Shown: in pieces, positions 8,009-16,760 of the stretch | Position numbering within the stretch: position 1 is the first letter of the stretch | Layout of the letters: every line of letters begins with the position of its first letter | Origin: Sphingomonas kyeonggiensis | GTDB lineage: Bacteria > Pseudomonadota > Alphaproteobacteria > Sphingomonadales > Sphingomonadaceae | Reading direction: 5' to 3' | DNA length: 64,000 nt | NCBI RefSeq assembly: GCF_014196745.1 | Contig: NZ_JACIEH010000001.1 | Span: forward strand, 1,426,001-1,490,000 | Notes under the pieces: generated by a model | Told to the model about the DNA's origin: nothing | The model's input: the letters and a program-made list of their open reading frames with translations, nothing else | The model's database searches: none | Program-made: the position numbers and the translations under genes

Positions 8009-10291
8009 ATGGAGGGCGCGATCGACGGGGTGACGACACGGGACGGCGTGCGCGCCACGCGCTGGCTGTTCGTTGCCGCGATCCTGGCCGGTTCCTTCCT
8101 GCTCTTCCTCGTCCAGCCGATGGTGGCGCGCATGGCGCTGCCCCAGCTCGGCGGCGCGCCGGCGGTGTGGAACAGCGCGATGCTGGTCTATCAGGCACTG
8201 CTGCTCGGCGGCTATGCCTATGCCCACTGGATCGGCCGGGTGCCGCCGCGGATGCAGGCGACCATCCATATCGCCGTGCTGGTCATCGCCGCCCTGTGGC
8301 TGCCGATCGGCGTGATCGCGATGGAGCTGCCCGGCGGTGCCGAGCCCGCGCTCTGGGTGCCCTGGCTGCTCGTGGCCTCGATCGGCCCGCTCTTCTTCGC
8401 CATCTCGGCCCAGGCGCCCCTGCTCCAGCGCTGGTACAGCATCGCCAGCCATGGCCGCGATCCCTATGCGCTCTATGCCGCCTCCAATATCGGCAGCTTT
8501 GGCGGGCTGATCGCCTATCCGCTGCTCGTCGAGCCCAATCTGGCGCTGAAGGGGCAGAGCTGGCTGTGGACCGCCGGCTATGTCCTGGTCCTGCTCCTCG
8601 TCGCCGGCTGCGCATCGCGCCTGCCGCCACGCGAAGAAGGGGAGCCGCACGTCGCCCACCACACGCCCGCGCCGCCCTGGCGCCGGGTGCTGCACTGGAT
8701 CGTGCTCGCCCTCGTTCCTTCCGGGCTGATGCTGGCGACCACCACCTTCCTCACCACCGACATCGTCGCGGTGCCGATGCTGTGGGTGCTGCCGCTCGGC
8801 CTCTATCTGCTCAGCTTCTCGGTGGCGTTCCGTGACAATGCTGTGCTGCCGGAAATCCTGACCAAATTCGCGCCGGTGATCATCCTGATGTTCGGCGCCA
8901 CGCTGATGGCCGGGCACCAGCAGCTCGCCTATGTCAACGCGATCATCGGCCTGTTGCTGCTCTTCACCGTCTCGGTGACGCTTCATGCCCGCATGTATGC
9001 GCTGCGGCCGGCGCCGGACCGGCTGACCGGCTTCTATCTCGCCATGTCGGTGGGTGGCGCATTGGGCGGCGTGTTCGCCGGGTTGATCGCGCCGACCCTG
9101 TTCGACTGGACCTATGAGTATCCGCTGCTGGTCCTTGCGGCGGGGGTGCTCTCGCCGCAGATTTTCCTGCTTCCGATGATCGGCGATTTCTGGCGGCATG
9201 GCACCCGCGGCAAGACGGTGCTGATCGGCGCGCTGGTCGCGTTGCTCGTGTGGATCGGCATCGCCAATCCCGGCCAGCTGCTCGGCGAGATGCACGAACA
9301 GGTCGCCTTCGTGCTGGTCGCCATGCTCGGCCTGATCGCGATCGGGCGCCGTCCGGCCTATCTCGCGGCGCTTGCCGGCGGACTGATCCTGTTCGGCGGC
9401 TATCGCTCGATCCAGCTCTCGCTCACCGATGCGCGTACCCGCAGCTATTTCGGCGTCTACACGGTCACCGAATATCAGAACGAGAACCAGCTGGCGCACG
9501 GCACGACGCTGCACGGCATCCAGCTCAAGGGCGTCCGTTCGACCCAGCCCACCACCTACTATGTCCCGGGTTCGGGCGTGGGGCAGGCGATGCAGGCCTT
9601 GCCGGAGCTCTATGGCCCCGCCGCCCGGGTCGGGGTGGTCGGTCTCGGCACCGGTACGCTCGCCTGTTATGCGAAGCCGGGCCAGAGCTGGCGCTTCTTC
9701 GAGATCGATCCGGCGATCGTCCATCTGGCCCGCGATTCGGGCAAGTTCACCTTCCTCAGCCAGTGTGCGCCGCAGACGCGCATCTCGATCGGCGATGCGC
9801 GCGTCCGCCTGACCGAATCGCAGACCGCCAGCCTCGACCTGCTCGCGCTCGATGCCTTTTCCTCGGATACGGTGCCGATGCACCTGCTGACGCGCGAGGC
9901 CTTTGCCACCTATGGCCGGGTGCTGGCGCCGAACGGGTTGCTGCTCGTCCACATCTCCAACCGCTTCATGGCGCTGGCACCGGTCGTGTCGGCCGCGGCG
10001 CGCGATGGCGGATGGAAGGCGGTGCGGCTGTCCTATGAGCCGGAGCCGCATTTCGTCGCCACGCCCAAGTTCGGTGGCGGCACCAAGGTCGACCAGGTGG
10101 AGCCGGAGGCCGAATCGGCTTCCGAATGGATCGCGCTCAGCCATGATCCGAAAATGCTCGATCGGCTGGTGGCGCGGGGCGGGGGCTGGCGGAAGCTCGG
10201 GAGCTGGCCGGCGTTCCAGCCCTGGACCGACGACTATGCCTCTGTGGTGCCCGTGCTCCGGGTGCTGCACCCGGAGCTGGCGGGCGACTGA
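8009..10291 (+). CDS. Membrane-anchored spermidine-synthase-like fusion protein
   Basis: A 760-residue two-part protein. Residues 20-450 hold at least ten hydrophobic helices (MFS-like), opening with FLLFLVQPMVARMALPQLGG, a family hallmark. Residues about 500-750 form a SpeE-like Rossmann domain: VGVVGLGTGTLACY is the nucleotide loop, FEIDPAIV the acidic beta2 end, and LLALDAFSSDTVPMHLLT the catalytic-region Asp segment of aminopropyltransferases. Such fused MFS/spermidine synthase proteins are common in proteobacteria, but their substrate and whether they transfer aminopropyl groups is generally unproven. It stands alone and precedes a convergent lipoprotein gene by 4 bases. Confidence 0.88.
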   Translation: MEGAIDGVTTRDGVRATRWLFVAAILAGSFLLFLVQPMVARMALPQLGGAPAVWNSAMLVYQALLLGGYAYAHWIGRVPPRMQATIHIAVLVIAALWLPIGVIAMELPGGAEPALWVPWLLVASIGPLFFAISAQAPLLQRWYSIASHGRDPYALYAASNIGSFGGLIAYPLLVEPNLALKGQSWLWTAGYVLVLLLVAGCASRLPPREEGEPHVAHHTPAPPWRRVLHWIVLALVPSGLMLATTTFLTTDIVAVPMLWVLPLGLYLLSFSVAFRDNAVLPEILTKFAPVIILMFGATLMAGHQQLAYVNAIIGLLLLFTVSVTLHARMYALRPAPDRLTGFYLAMSVGGALGGVFAGLIAPTLFDWTYEYPLLVLAAGVLSPQIFLLPMIGDFWRHGTRGKTVLIGALVALLVWIGIANPGQLLGEMHEQVAFVLVAMLGLIAIGRRPAYLAALAGGLILFGGYRSIQLSLTDARTRSYFGVYTVTEYQNENQLAHGTTLHGIQLKGVRSTQPTTYYVPGSGVGQAMQALPELYGPAARVGVVGLGTGTLACYAKPGQSWRFFEIDPAIVHLARDSGKFTFLSQCAPQTRISIGDARVRLTESQTASLDLLALDAFSSDTVPMHLLTREAFATYGRVLAPNGLLLVHISNRFMALAPVVSAAARDGGWKAVRLSYEPEPHFVATPKFGGGTKVDQVEPEAESASEWIALSHDPKMLDRLVARGGGWRKLGSWPAFQPWTDDYASVVPVLRVLHPELAGD

Positions 10292-10295
10292 GTCG

Positions 10296-10793
10296 TCAGT
10301 TGCGGGTGCCGCCCAGCGCGGCTTCGAGCGAATCGATCCTGGCCTGCTGCGACGCTGCGGCCTGCTCTGCTGCGGTCACGGCTGCCTCGAGCGCCGGATA
10401 GGGCGGCAGGCCGTCCACGCCGCGCTGCGTCGCCAGTTCCTCGAGGTCGGTCAGGGCAGCGACGGCGGGGCGGCGCAATTCGGCCAGCTGACCCATCGCC
10501 ACCTGCGCCTGCAGCCAGGGCTCGGAGCCTTGGCCAAGGCCGCGCGAGACGGCGATCTTGGCCTCCGCGTCCTGTGCGCCGGCGGTGAATGCCTTGGTGC
10601 CCGTGTCGAGCCCGGCGCGAATCTCGGCGATTCGCTTGTCGAGTACCGCGTCCGGCGTTGCGACCGGCACCGGGCGCTCGGGCTCGGCAAGGCTGGTCGA
10701 TTCGATCGGGCGGGGCAGCAACGACGGGTAGCGACCCGTGGTTTCGGTGCATCCGGCGAGGGCGGAAAGGCTGATCAGCAGAATAAATCGCAT
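10296..10793 (-). CDS. Small lipoprotein of unknown function
   Basis: A 165-residue predicted lipoprotein. The signal peptide ends in the lipobox LAGC with Cys15 as the lipidation site. The mature part is Pro-rich at first, then mostly amphipathic helix rich in A, E, Q and L (about residues 45-160), probably a coiled coil or helical bundle in the periplasm. No domain is recognised. It is convergent with the spermidine-synthase-like gene and divergent from the tRNA. Confidence 0.75.
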   Translation of the reverse strand: MRFILLISLSALAGCTETTGRYPSLLPRPIESTSLAEPERPVPVATPDAVLDKRIAEIRAGLDTGTKAFTAGAQDAEAKIAVSRGLGQGSEPWLQAQVAMGQLAELRRPAVAALTDLEELATQRGVDGLPPYPALEAAVTAAEQAAASQQARIDSLEAALGGTRN

Positions 10794-10875
10794 GTTTGCG
10801 CCTTATGCCTGTGGAAAACTGCACGCAACGGCTTGCACGATCTGAAAACCGCTTCTAAAGGCTCCCCTCCACAGC

Positions 10876-10952
10876 GCGCCCGTAGCTCAGCTGGATAGAG
10901 CATCAGACTACGAATCTGAGGGTCGGACGTTCGAATCGTTCCGGGCGCGCCA
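10876..10952 (+). tRNA. tRNA-Arg (anticodon ACG)
   Basis: A complete 77-nt cloverleaf. The acceptor GCGCCCG pairs with CGGGCGC, discriminator G and encoded CCA follow. The anticodon stem TCAGA/TCTGA holds the loop CTACGAA, giving anticodon ACG (probably read as ICG after A34 deamination by TadA, thus decoding CGT, CGC and CGA). The T arm is GGACG-TTCGAAT-CGTTC. It is directly followed by an intrinsic terminator. Confidence 0.97.
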
Positions 10953-10955
10953 ATG

Positions 10956-10997
10956 AAAACCCCGCTAGGCCAACGGCTTAGCGGGGTTTTTGTTTTT
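10956..10997 (+). terminator. Rho-independent terminator of tRNA-Arg
   Basis: A 16-bp stem (one G-T wobble) with a 3-base loop, arms at 10956-10971 and 10975-10990, ends in a T-rich run TTTTTGTTTTT. It begins 4 bases after the tRNA CCA end and is the clearest intrinsic terminator in the window. Confidence 0.92.
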
Positions 10998-11280
10998 GGG
11001 GGTTTCGGTGTCTGAATGGGCGGCCGTTCGCACCACGGCGGGCAATCCCTCTTCTCGGAGCCTCAGGCGCGGAGCATCGGTCGGAAGCGGTAACCCGCAA
11101 TCCGAATCATTTGGCCAGCCGATCCACCTCAACTGCACCCTCGGGCCGAGCCTCGGTGAACGTGCAGGCGATGCCACCGGTCGAACCGACATCGGGGGCG
11201 CCTGCGTCATCAGTAACGGGCAATGACGCAGGCGCAGCCGCCGATACTGCGCTCCAGACGAGGGGCAGGGCGAGACGATG
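10998..11280. other. 283-base stretch after the tRNA with a coding-like in-frame tail
   Basis: No convincing gene. On the minus strand, directly after the TAG stop of the sugar dehydrogenase and in the same frame, 57 sense codons run to a TGA at 11107-11109. The reading has a hydrophobic then acidic composition (LALPLVWSAVSAAAPAS, then TDDAGAPDVG) and GC3-biased codons, but no ATG or GTG start with an SD. It may be a decayed gene end or chance. No repeat of the tRNA 3' end (attachment site) was seen. Confidence 0.35.
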
Positions 11281-12417
11281 CTAGCGTGGAGTGACGCGAA
11301 GCAAACGGTTGCCAGGGCTGTCCTCGAGCACCCACAGCGCACCGTCGGGGCTCTCGGCCACTTCCCGGATGCGCTGGCCGAGATCATGCCGGGCGACCTC
11401 CGCAGCAGTATCTCCGGTGAACTGCACGCGGACCAGGCCGTGCGACACCAGCCCGGTGATTATGCCCTGTCCTTTCCAACCGGTGAACAGGTCTCCACGA
11501 TAGATGATGAACCCGGCGGGAGCGATCACCGGCGTCCAGAAGGTGACCGGGGCAACATATTCCGGTCGGGTGCCGTGCTTCGGAATCGGCGTGTCGTCAT
11601 AGGCGGTTCCTTCCGACACGAAGTACCAGCCATAGCTCTTGCCCTTCTGGATGAGGTTCAGTTCGTCGCCGCCCTTGGGCCCCATCTCGGTTTCCCAGAG
11701 ACGTCCTGCAGCATCCCAGGCGAGGCCGTACGGGTTGCGGTGGCCGGCGCTCCAGATTTCCGGCGCCGCGCCGGCGACGCCTACAAACGGATTGTCATTG
11801 GGTACGCTGCCATCGTCGTTGATGCGGATCAGCTTGCCCCTGCCGGTTGAATAGTCGTCGGGCGAAGCGCCTTCCGAAGTGTCGCCGGAGGTGATGTAGA
11901 GCTTTCCGTCGGGACCGAAGCGAATCCGTCCACCGAAGTTTCCGTCAAGCAAGGTCTTGGGCGCGCGCCATACGACCTTGACGTCGCTGAGCGTTCCGCC
12001 ATTGCCGGAGACGGTGAGCACGGCGCGGGCAACGGCAATAGCCATCGGAGCATTCTTCACCGTGCCCTCGACATAGCTCAGGTACACGACACGGTTGGTC
12101 GCAAAGCTCGGGTGGAGCTCTACGTCCATCAGGCCCCCCTGCGACCCAAAGAAAACGACTGCGGGCACGTTGGCGATGGGATCGGATACGGTACCCGTCT
12201 GCGTGACGATGCGAAGCCGCCCGGACTTCTCCGTAACGAGCATACGGCCGTCGGGCGTGAAGCGCATACTCCAGGGCGCATCCAGCGTGGCGACAGGCGT
12301 GGCCTGAATGGCGGTCACCGGCGTAGGCGTCGGGCTCGGTGTCGAGAAGGGCGTGACAACGGACCCGGTGTCTCCGCTGCAGCCCGCCAGAACAAGAACA
12401 AGAGCCATCGCACGCAT
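11281..12417 (-). CDS. PQQ-dependent sugar dehydrogenase (GdhB/sorbosone dehydrogenase type) lipoprotein
   Basis: A 378-residue six-bladed beta-propeller of the soluble glucose/sorbosone dehydrogenase family, which oxidises aldose sugars with pyrroloquinoline quinone outside the cytoplasm. The start at 12417 gives a lipoprotein signal ending LAGC (Cys13), and a G-run SD precedes it; the longer frame has no signal peptide. After a Pro/Thr-rich linker come LDAPWSMRFTPDGRMLVTEKSGRL (blade 1), SQGGLMDVELHPSF with the catalytic-His-type segment, the RFGPDGKLYITSGD metal-site blade, and GHRNPYGLAWD, all family hallmarks. Base composition is slightly less GC-rich than its neighbours. Actual substrate and PQQ use are not proven. 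Confidence 0.85.
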   Translation of the reverse strand: MRAMALVLVLAGCSGDTGSVVTPFSTPSPTPTPVTAIQATPVATLDAPWSMRFTPDGRMLVTEKSGRLRIVTQTGTVSDPIANVPAVVFFGSQGGLMDVELHPSFATNRVVYLSYVEGTVKNAPMAIAVARAVLTVSGNGGTLSDVKVVWRAPKTLLDGNFGGRIRFGPDGKLYITSGDTSEGASPDDYSTGRGKLIRINDDGSVPNDNPFVGVAGAAPEIWSAGHRNPYGLAWDAAGRLWETEMGPKGGDELNLIQKGKSYGWYFVSEGTAYDDTPIPKHGTRPEYVAPVTFWTPVIAPAGFIIYRGDLFTGWKGQGIITGLVSHGLVRVQFTGDTAAEVARHDLGQRIREVAESPDGALWVLEDSPGNRLLRVTPR

Positions 12418-12854
12418 AGATACAAACCCCCTTTTTTTGATCCGCGAGCCATGCCATCCGGACGGAATGCGATCAAATCCCACACTCCTTCACGCCAGCA
12501 TCCAACGTGGCTGTGACACAGAGGAGGATCGGATACCGGTCCGTTTCCTATCCCTGCATTGTTGGCCGTTTGCGAGCCCCTTGGGGCTGAGATTGCGTCT
12601 ATCGCGATAGGGAAAGCCCTTATGCCGGCGCCCAGACGGCACTACCGGCTGCATATCGGGCCTGATCGGGCGGGTGCGTAGAGATGGCTTGGCTCTTGGT
12701 GGATTGAGCCTGCTCGGAATCCCTCGTCGCGGGCAACGGCGGAAGTCACCAAAATCGATGCTGCCCAAGACGGCAAGGCGACCTGACGCTAACGCAGCTG
12801 AAACCTTCGGCGCAAGCGCGACCGGGTTTTGCTGTTCCGAATCGCCAGGCCGAA
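12418..12854. other. 437-base intergenic region without a recognisable gene
   Basis: It contains the promoter of the sugar dehydrogenase near 12420-12470 and the 3' flank of the sensor-kinase gene. Small inverted repeats (GAGCCCCTTGGGGCT near 12574, TATCGCGATA near 12600) are visible. Open frames on both strands look random. With the stretch after the tRNA, it makes 11.0-12.85 kb the least gene-dense part of the window. Confidence 0.6.
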
Positions 12855-14156
12855 TCAGGCGGTGGGCGGATTGCCAGGGAGGATCACCGTCACACGCAGC
12901 CCGCCGATCGGCGAGCGGCTCGCCTCGATCCGCCCGTGATGCGCCTCAACGATAGCCCGCGCCGTGGCCAAGCCCAGGCCCGAGGCGGCTGATTCGTCCG
13001 CGCGATCGGAAGAGCGGTAAAATGGCTCGAACAAACGCTGGGCGAGCATCACATCCACGCCTGGCGCGTTGTCATCGATGATCAAGCGCCACGCATCGCG
13101 CGAGCTTTCCAGGCCCAGCACGATCCGGCCGTTCTTGGGCGTGTAGCGCAGCGAATTGTCGATCAGCGCGCCGAACAGCTGCTCGATTCGCGCGCCGTCC
13201 CATTTCACGATCACCGTATATTCGGGCAGCGTGCTGGTCTCGAGCCGCACGCCCTGCGCCTCGGCGCGCTTCCTGTCGGCATAGATCGCGTTGTGGATCA
13301 GCGCGCGGGGGTCGACCTGGACGAAGGTGACCGGCAGGCGGCCGAGATCCGCCAACGCCACCGCGTTCAGGTCCTCGGCCATGTGGATAAGCCGGCGAGT
13401 ATCGCTCTCGATCGCCCCGATCAGTTCGGGCGGCAGCGGCGGCTCCATCTCGCACAGCCTGATGAAATGCTCGCCCATATTCTCGGTCGGGCCCTTGAGC
13501 TCGCCCGAGATCGACACCAGCCAGGTGCGGCGCGCGGTCTCCAGCCGGCTGAACTGGCTGGCGATTCGCCGCAGGTTTCGCATCGTCGCGACCACTTCGG
13601 CGGGGCCTTCCTCATCGAAATAGAGGTCCAGGTCGCCGTTCACCACGTCGCGGCTCATCCGGTAGAGCTGGAGCTGCGGCTTCGACCAGCGCCGCGCGAA
13701 GACATAGGCCATCAGCAGCAGCAGCACGAACAGCACCAGCACGATCGCAGCGATGCCGATATACTGGGCGGCGAGGGTGCGGCGGTCCTGATCGGAGAGC
13801 TCGGGCGGCCGCACCAGCTTCGCAGTCGCCACGGTGCGCCCGTCGACCACCACGGGCCGTTCGGCGCTTGCTGCGAGGGAGGTGGTCGGGCCGGCGATCG
13901 CCTGGCCCTGCGGATCCACCAGCAGCACGCGGCCCGCCAACGGTCCGGGCAGATGCGCGACCTGATCGAGCGGGCGCCCGGCGCGTGCGGCCTCGGCCGC
14001 GATCTGGACAAAGGCGTCGAGCCGCTCCCCGTCGCGCTGGGCCAGTTGGGCCTGCTGGCCTTCGTGCATCACGAACACCATCAGGCCGCCCGGCACGACG
14101 GCCGCGAGCAGCGCCTGCGCCGCCAGAGAAGAAAAGATGCCCCGAAACAAACGCAC
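12855..14156 (-). CDS. BaeS-like sensor histidine kinase lacking the phosphoacceptor histidine
   Basis: A 433-residue membrane protein: TM1 about 7-29, periplasmic sensor about 30-130, TM2 about 133-154, HAMP about 155-205, DHp about 205-275, HATPase_c about 310-430. The ATP-binding boxes are recognisable: N box LIDNSLRYT, G1-like DDNAPGVDV, F box LFEPFYR and G2 ASGLGLATARAIVEAHHG. In the H box, where kinases read S-H-E-L-R-T-P, this protein reads S-G-E-L-K-G-P (residues 217-223), so Gly218 (codon at 13503-13505) replaces the phosphorylated His. It cannot autophosphorylate in the canonical way and no response regulator is adjacent. It may be a pseudokinase partner or a regulator working by ATP binding. 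Confidence 0.88.
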   Translation of the reverse strand: MRLFRGIFSSLAAQALLAAVVPGGLMVFVMHEGQQAQLAQRDGERLDAFVQIAAEAARAGRPLDQVAHLPGPLAGRVLLVDPQGQAIAGPTTSLAASAERPVVVDGRTVATAKLVRPPELSDQDRRTLAAQYIGIAAIVLVLFVLLLLMAYVFARRWSKPQLQLYRMSRDVVNGDLDLYFDEEGPAEVVATMRNLRRIASQFSRLETARRTWLVSISGELKGPTENMGEHFIRLCEMEPPLPPELIGAIESDTRRLIHMAEDLNAVALADLGRLPVTFVQVDPRALIHNAIYADRKRAEAQGVRLETSTLPEYTVIVKWDGARIEQLFGALIDNSLRYTPKNGRIVLGLESSRDAWRLIIDDNAPGVDVMLAQRLFEPFYRSSDRADESAASGLGLATARAIVEAHHGRIEASRSPIGGLRVTVILPGNPPTA

Positions 14157-14226
14157 GCGCTCAAAACCTCCCCACAGGCCAGCTTCCCGGCCCTAACCCC
14201 CGAGCGTTACAGACGCAATTGCCCCG

Positions 14227-14439
14227 TCAATCGGGCACGTCGAAGCTGTCGAGTATCTTGGCCCCTGCCATGAACACCGCGATCGGGCAGAGTGCGAACA
14301 GCATCCAGCCGCCAAGTCCCGGAAATTTCCCGAGATAATGCACCCCACGCTCGGTCGCACCGCAGGCGAGGCCGTAGATGACGAGGAAGGCCTCGAACTT
14401 GGTCTTGATCGTGAACAGGCGGCCGATGCGGTAGAACAT
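14227..14439 (-). CDS. Small conserved membrane protein (70 aa)
   Basis: A 70-residue protein beginning MFYRIGRLFTIKTKFEAFLVIY with two hydrophobic segments (about 15-30 and 43-62), probably both in the inner membrane. I recognise the general pattern from sphingomonad genomes, where it is annotated only as hypothetical. It lies between the His-less sensor kinase and astB, all on the minus strand, separated by about 70 bases on each side. Confidence 0.7.
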   Translation of the reverse strand: MFYRIGRLFTIKTKFEAFLVIYGLACGATERGVHYLGKFPGLGGWMLFALCPIAVFMAGAKILDSFDVPD

Positions 14440-14514
14440 GCCAAAGGTTAAGCAAGCCCCGGGCCAACCGCGAAAATGCGTAGTTTCGCGTTAAATTGGA
14501 TGGTTACCTGTAAG

Positions 14515-15750
14515 TTAATCCGACAGGTCCAGGGCTTCGAGCAGGGCGCGCCGGGCGGTCTCGACCTGCGCGATCAGCGCCGGATCGGCGATCGCGCCGA
14601 ACGGAATCGCCTCGGGCCAATGGGTTTCGATGACGCCCGCGATACGGTCCGCCTTCGCGACATCGAGCAAGAAGCGCGGATCGACCGTCGCTGGATCGCA
14701 GACCACGCGCAAACGCAGGCAGGCGGGCCCGCCGCCATTCGCCATAGACTGGCGGACATCGACAACCTCGAGCTGCCGGATCGGGCCATTGCCGGCGACA
14801 TGGTCCTGCAGCCAGCTCCACACGCTCGGCGTGTCGCGTGCCTCACCCGGCAGCACCAGCGCCATCTCCCCCGAAGGCAGCGTGACCAGCTGGGCGTTGA
14901 ACAGGTAAGACTTGATCGCGTCCGCTAGGCTCACCTGGGCGGCAGGCACCTCGACGATCTCGACCTCGGGCAGCATCGCGCGCAGATCGGCGTAGAAACG
15001 GTCCTTGTCGGCAAAGGCCTGCTCGTGCGCGAACAGCACCCGGCCATTCGCCACCGCGACCACGTCGTTGTGGAAAGCCCCCGCGGCGATCGCCTCTTCG
15101 GACTGCTGGACGAACAGCACCCGCTCGAGCCGATGCCGCCGTGCCACCGCCGCGCTGGCATCGGGATGCTGGCGGGCGGGGAAGGGGCCGCCCGAGATCC
15201 CATAGACGAACACCTCCACCCCCGGCGCGTCGTGGCTGGTGGCAAGGCGCATGTGATTGGCCGCGCCCTCGTCCCCGAACGGCGCCGGCACCGGGCCGTG
15301 CACCGTGAAGGCGGGGTCCGCAAAGGCGAGGCGGAGCTGGGCCAGCGTCTCGGGCCATTCATGGCTGCGATGCGGCATCGTCACGAGGTTCGCGACGGTC
15401 AGGTGGCACTTGCCGTCGGCGGTATCGGGCGCCGGCGAGACGGTCGCGGCATTGGCAGCCCACATCGGCGAGGCGGAGAGCGCCTGGGCCTGGGTGTGTG
15501 GCGGCGCATCCTCGAAGCGGGTGCCGAGATCGGCGAGCCAGCGATGATCGGGCCGGGCATGGGGCAGCAATATCCCCTGGATCAGCCCGAGCGCGATATT
15601 GCCGCGCATCTTGGCGATCCCCTGCAGCGCTGCCGCGCGCGGATAGGAGATCTCGCCCCGGTTGCGCGTCGCCGCGAGGTTGCCATGGCTGAGCCCGGCA
15701 TAATTGTGGCTGGGACCGATGATCCCGTCGAAGTTGATCTCCGTGTGCAT
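14515..15750 (-). CDS. astB: N-succinylarginine dihydrolase
   Basis: Second enzyme of the arginine succinyltransferase (AST) pathway: hydrolyses N2-succinylarginine to N2-succinylornithine, CO2 and 2 NH3. At 411 residues it is slightly shorter than the E. coli enzyme. It starts with EINFDGIIGPSHNYAGLSHGNLA, the family signature, and shows the amidinotransferase-fold catalytic His region GAFHNDVVAVANG and the Cys region NGGGPACLRLRV. Its ATG overlaps the stop codon of astA (ATGA), so it is the last gene of a three-gene operon transcribed leftwards. Confidence 0.95.
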   Translation of the reverse strand: MHTEINFDGIIGPSHNYAGLSHGNLAATRNRGEISYPRAAALQGIAKMRGNIALGLIQGILLPHARPDHRWLADLGTRFEDAPPHTQAQALSASPMWAANAATVSPAPDTADGKCHLTVANLVTMPHRSHEWPETLAQLRLAFADPAFTVHGPVPAPFGDEGAANHMRLATSHDAPGVEVFVYGISGGPFPARQHPDASAAVARRHRLERVLFVQQSEEAIAAGAFHNDVVAVANGRVLFAHEQAFADKDRFYADLRAMLPEVEIVEVPAAQVSLADAIKSYLFNAQLVTLPSGEMALVLPGEARDTPSVWSWLQDHVAGNGPIRQLEVVDVRQSMANGGGPACLRLRVVCDPATVDPRFLLDVAKADRIAGVIETHWPEAIPFGAIADPALIAQVETARRALLEALDLSD

Positions 15751-16760
15751 CAGCGGCCCACGTGCATCACGTCGTCACCGACGTCGACGCCGAGCAGTTC
15801 GGCGGTGCGCGGATCGATCACCACGCCGCCGTCTCGCACCGACACACGGCCCTGGGTCACCCGGAAGCCGGTGAGCTGTCCGGTCGCGACCAAAGCCGCT
15901 TCGCCGCCGGTCTCGATCGCCACCACCTTGGCGGTCCTGGCATCGCGCACGGTGTTCACCTGGTCTGTGCGCGCGGTCATCGTCGGGCCGCCGTCGAAGA
16001 TGTCGACATAGCGTTCCCAGGCGAAGCCCTCGCTCTCCAGCATGCGCATCGCGGCGCGGCCCGAGGGGTGGGGCAGGCCGATCACTCCGCGTGCACTCTC
16101 GGAGAGCATCGCGGTGTAGATCGGGTGCTTGGGCATCAGATCGGCGATGAACTGGTTGCCATGGATCGCATTGAAGCTGTCGGCTTCCTGGAAATTCATC
16201 CCGAAGAAGCGCCCGGCGACGCCGTCCCAGAAAGGCGAGCCGCCCGCCTCGTCGATCACCCCGCGCAGCTCGGCCAGGATCTTCTCGGCAAAGCGCGGGC
16301 GGTGGCGGGCGATGAACATGTAGCGGCTGCGTGCAAGCAGCATGCCCAGCCCGCCGGCGCGTTCGCCCGGATGGAGGAACAGCCCGCCCACCTCGCTCGC
16401 GCCTTCGAGGTCGTTCACCAGGCTCAGCGTCTCGGCGCGGAAGGTGCGGCCGAGCTCCTCGCTATGCTTGGTCTCGGTGGCGAGGCGATAGGAATAGAAG
16501 GGCCAGCGCTGCCCAACCGCAGTGAAGATCTGGCAGGTCCCGCGGACCTCGCCGGTGTCGACATTCTCAAGCACCAGCACGAACACGTCGTCGCCGCTCT
16601 CGTCCTCGGGGCGATCGAACGCGGCGTGGCTGCGCGCAAGCTTGGCGCGCAGCACTTCCTTCTCGGGCTGGAGATTGGTGAAGCCGCCGCCGGTCAGCTT
16701 CGCCATCTCGTAGAGCGCCTGCAGATCCTCGTCGCGGGCGGCACGGATCACGAAGCTCAT
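15750..16760 (-). CDS. astA: Arginine N-succinyltransferase
   Basis: First enzyme of the AST pathway: transfers succinyl from succinyl-CoA to the alpha-amino group of arginine. The 336-residue protein opens MSFVIRAARDEDLQALYEMAKLTGGGFTNLQ, characteristic of AstA, a GNAT-like fold; PFWDGVAGRFFGMNFQEAD is another family segment. The start at 16760 is fixed by overlap with the upstream hydrolase stop (ATGA) and by the family N-terminus; an open frame continues further upstream but lies inside the hydrolase gene. Confidence 0.95.
   Translation of the reverse strand: MSFVIRAARDEDLQALYEMAKLTGGGFTNLQPEKEVLRAKLARSHAAFDRPEDESGDDVFVLVLENVDTGEVRGTCQIFTAVGQRWPFYSYRLATETKHSEELGRTFRAETLSLVNDLEGASEVGGLFLHPGERAGGLGMLLARSRYMFIARHRPRFAEKILAELRGVIDEAGGSPFWDGVAGRFFGMNFQEADSFNAIHGNQFIADLMPKHPIYTAMLSESARGVIGLPHPSGRAAMRMLESEGFAWERYVDIFDGGPTMTARTDQVNTVRDARTAKVVAIETGGEAALVATGQLTGFRVTQGRVSVRDGGVVIDPRTAELLGVDVGDDVMHVGR

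Noticed and set aside
7958..10270. 770-codon minus-strand open frame opposite the spermidine-synthase-like gene
   Set aside because: Antisense shadow in GC-rich DNA; the plus-strand gene has unmistakable family motifs.
10876..12854. Genomic island inserted at tRNA-Arg
   Set aside because: The region is gene-poor and slightly less GC-rich, but there is no integrase, no repeated tRNA 3' end and the sugar dehydrogenase could be native.
14440..14514. CtrA site upstream of the 70-residue membrane protein gene
   Set aside because: TTAA motifs are present, but none has the 7-base spacing of a full CtrA site.
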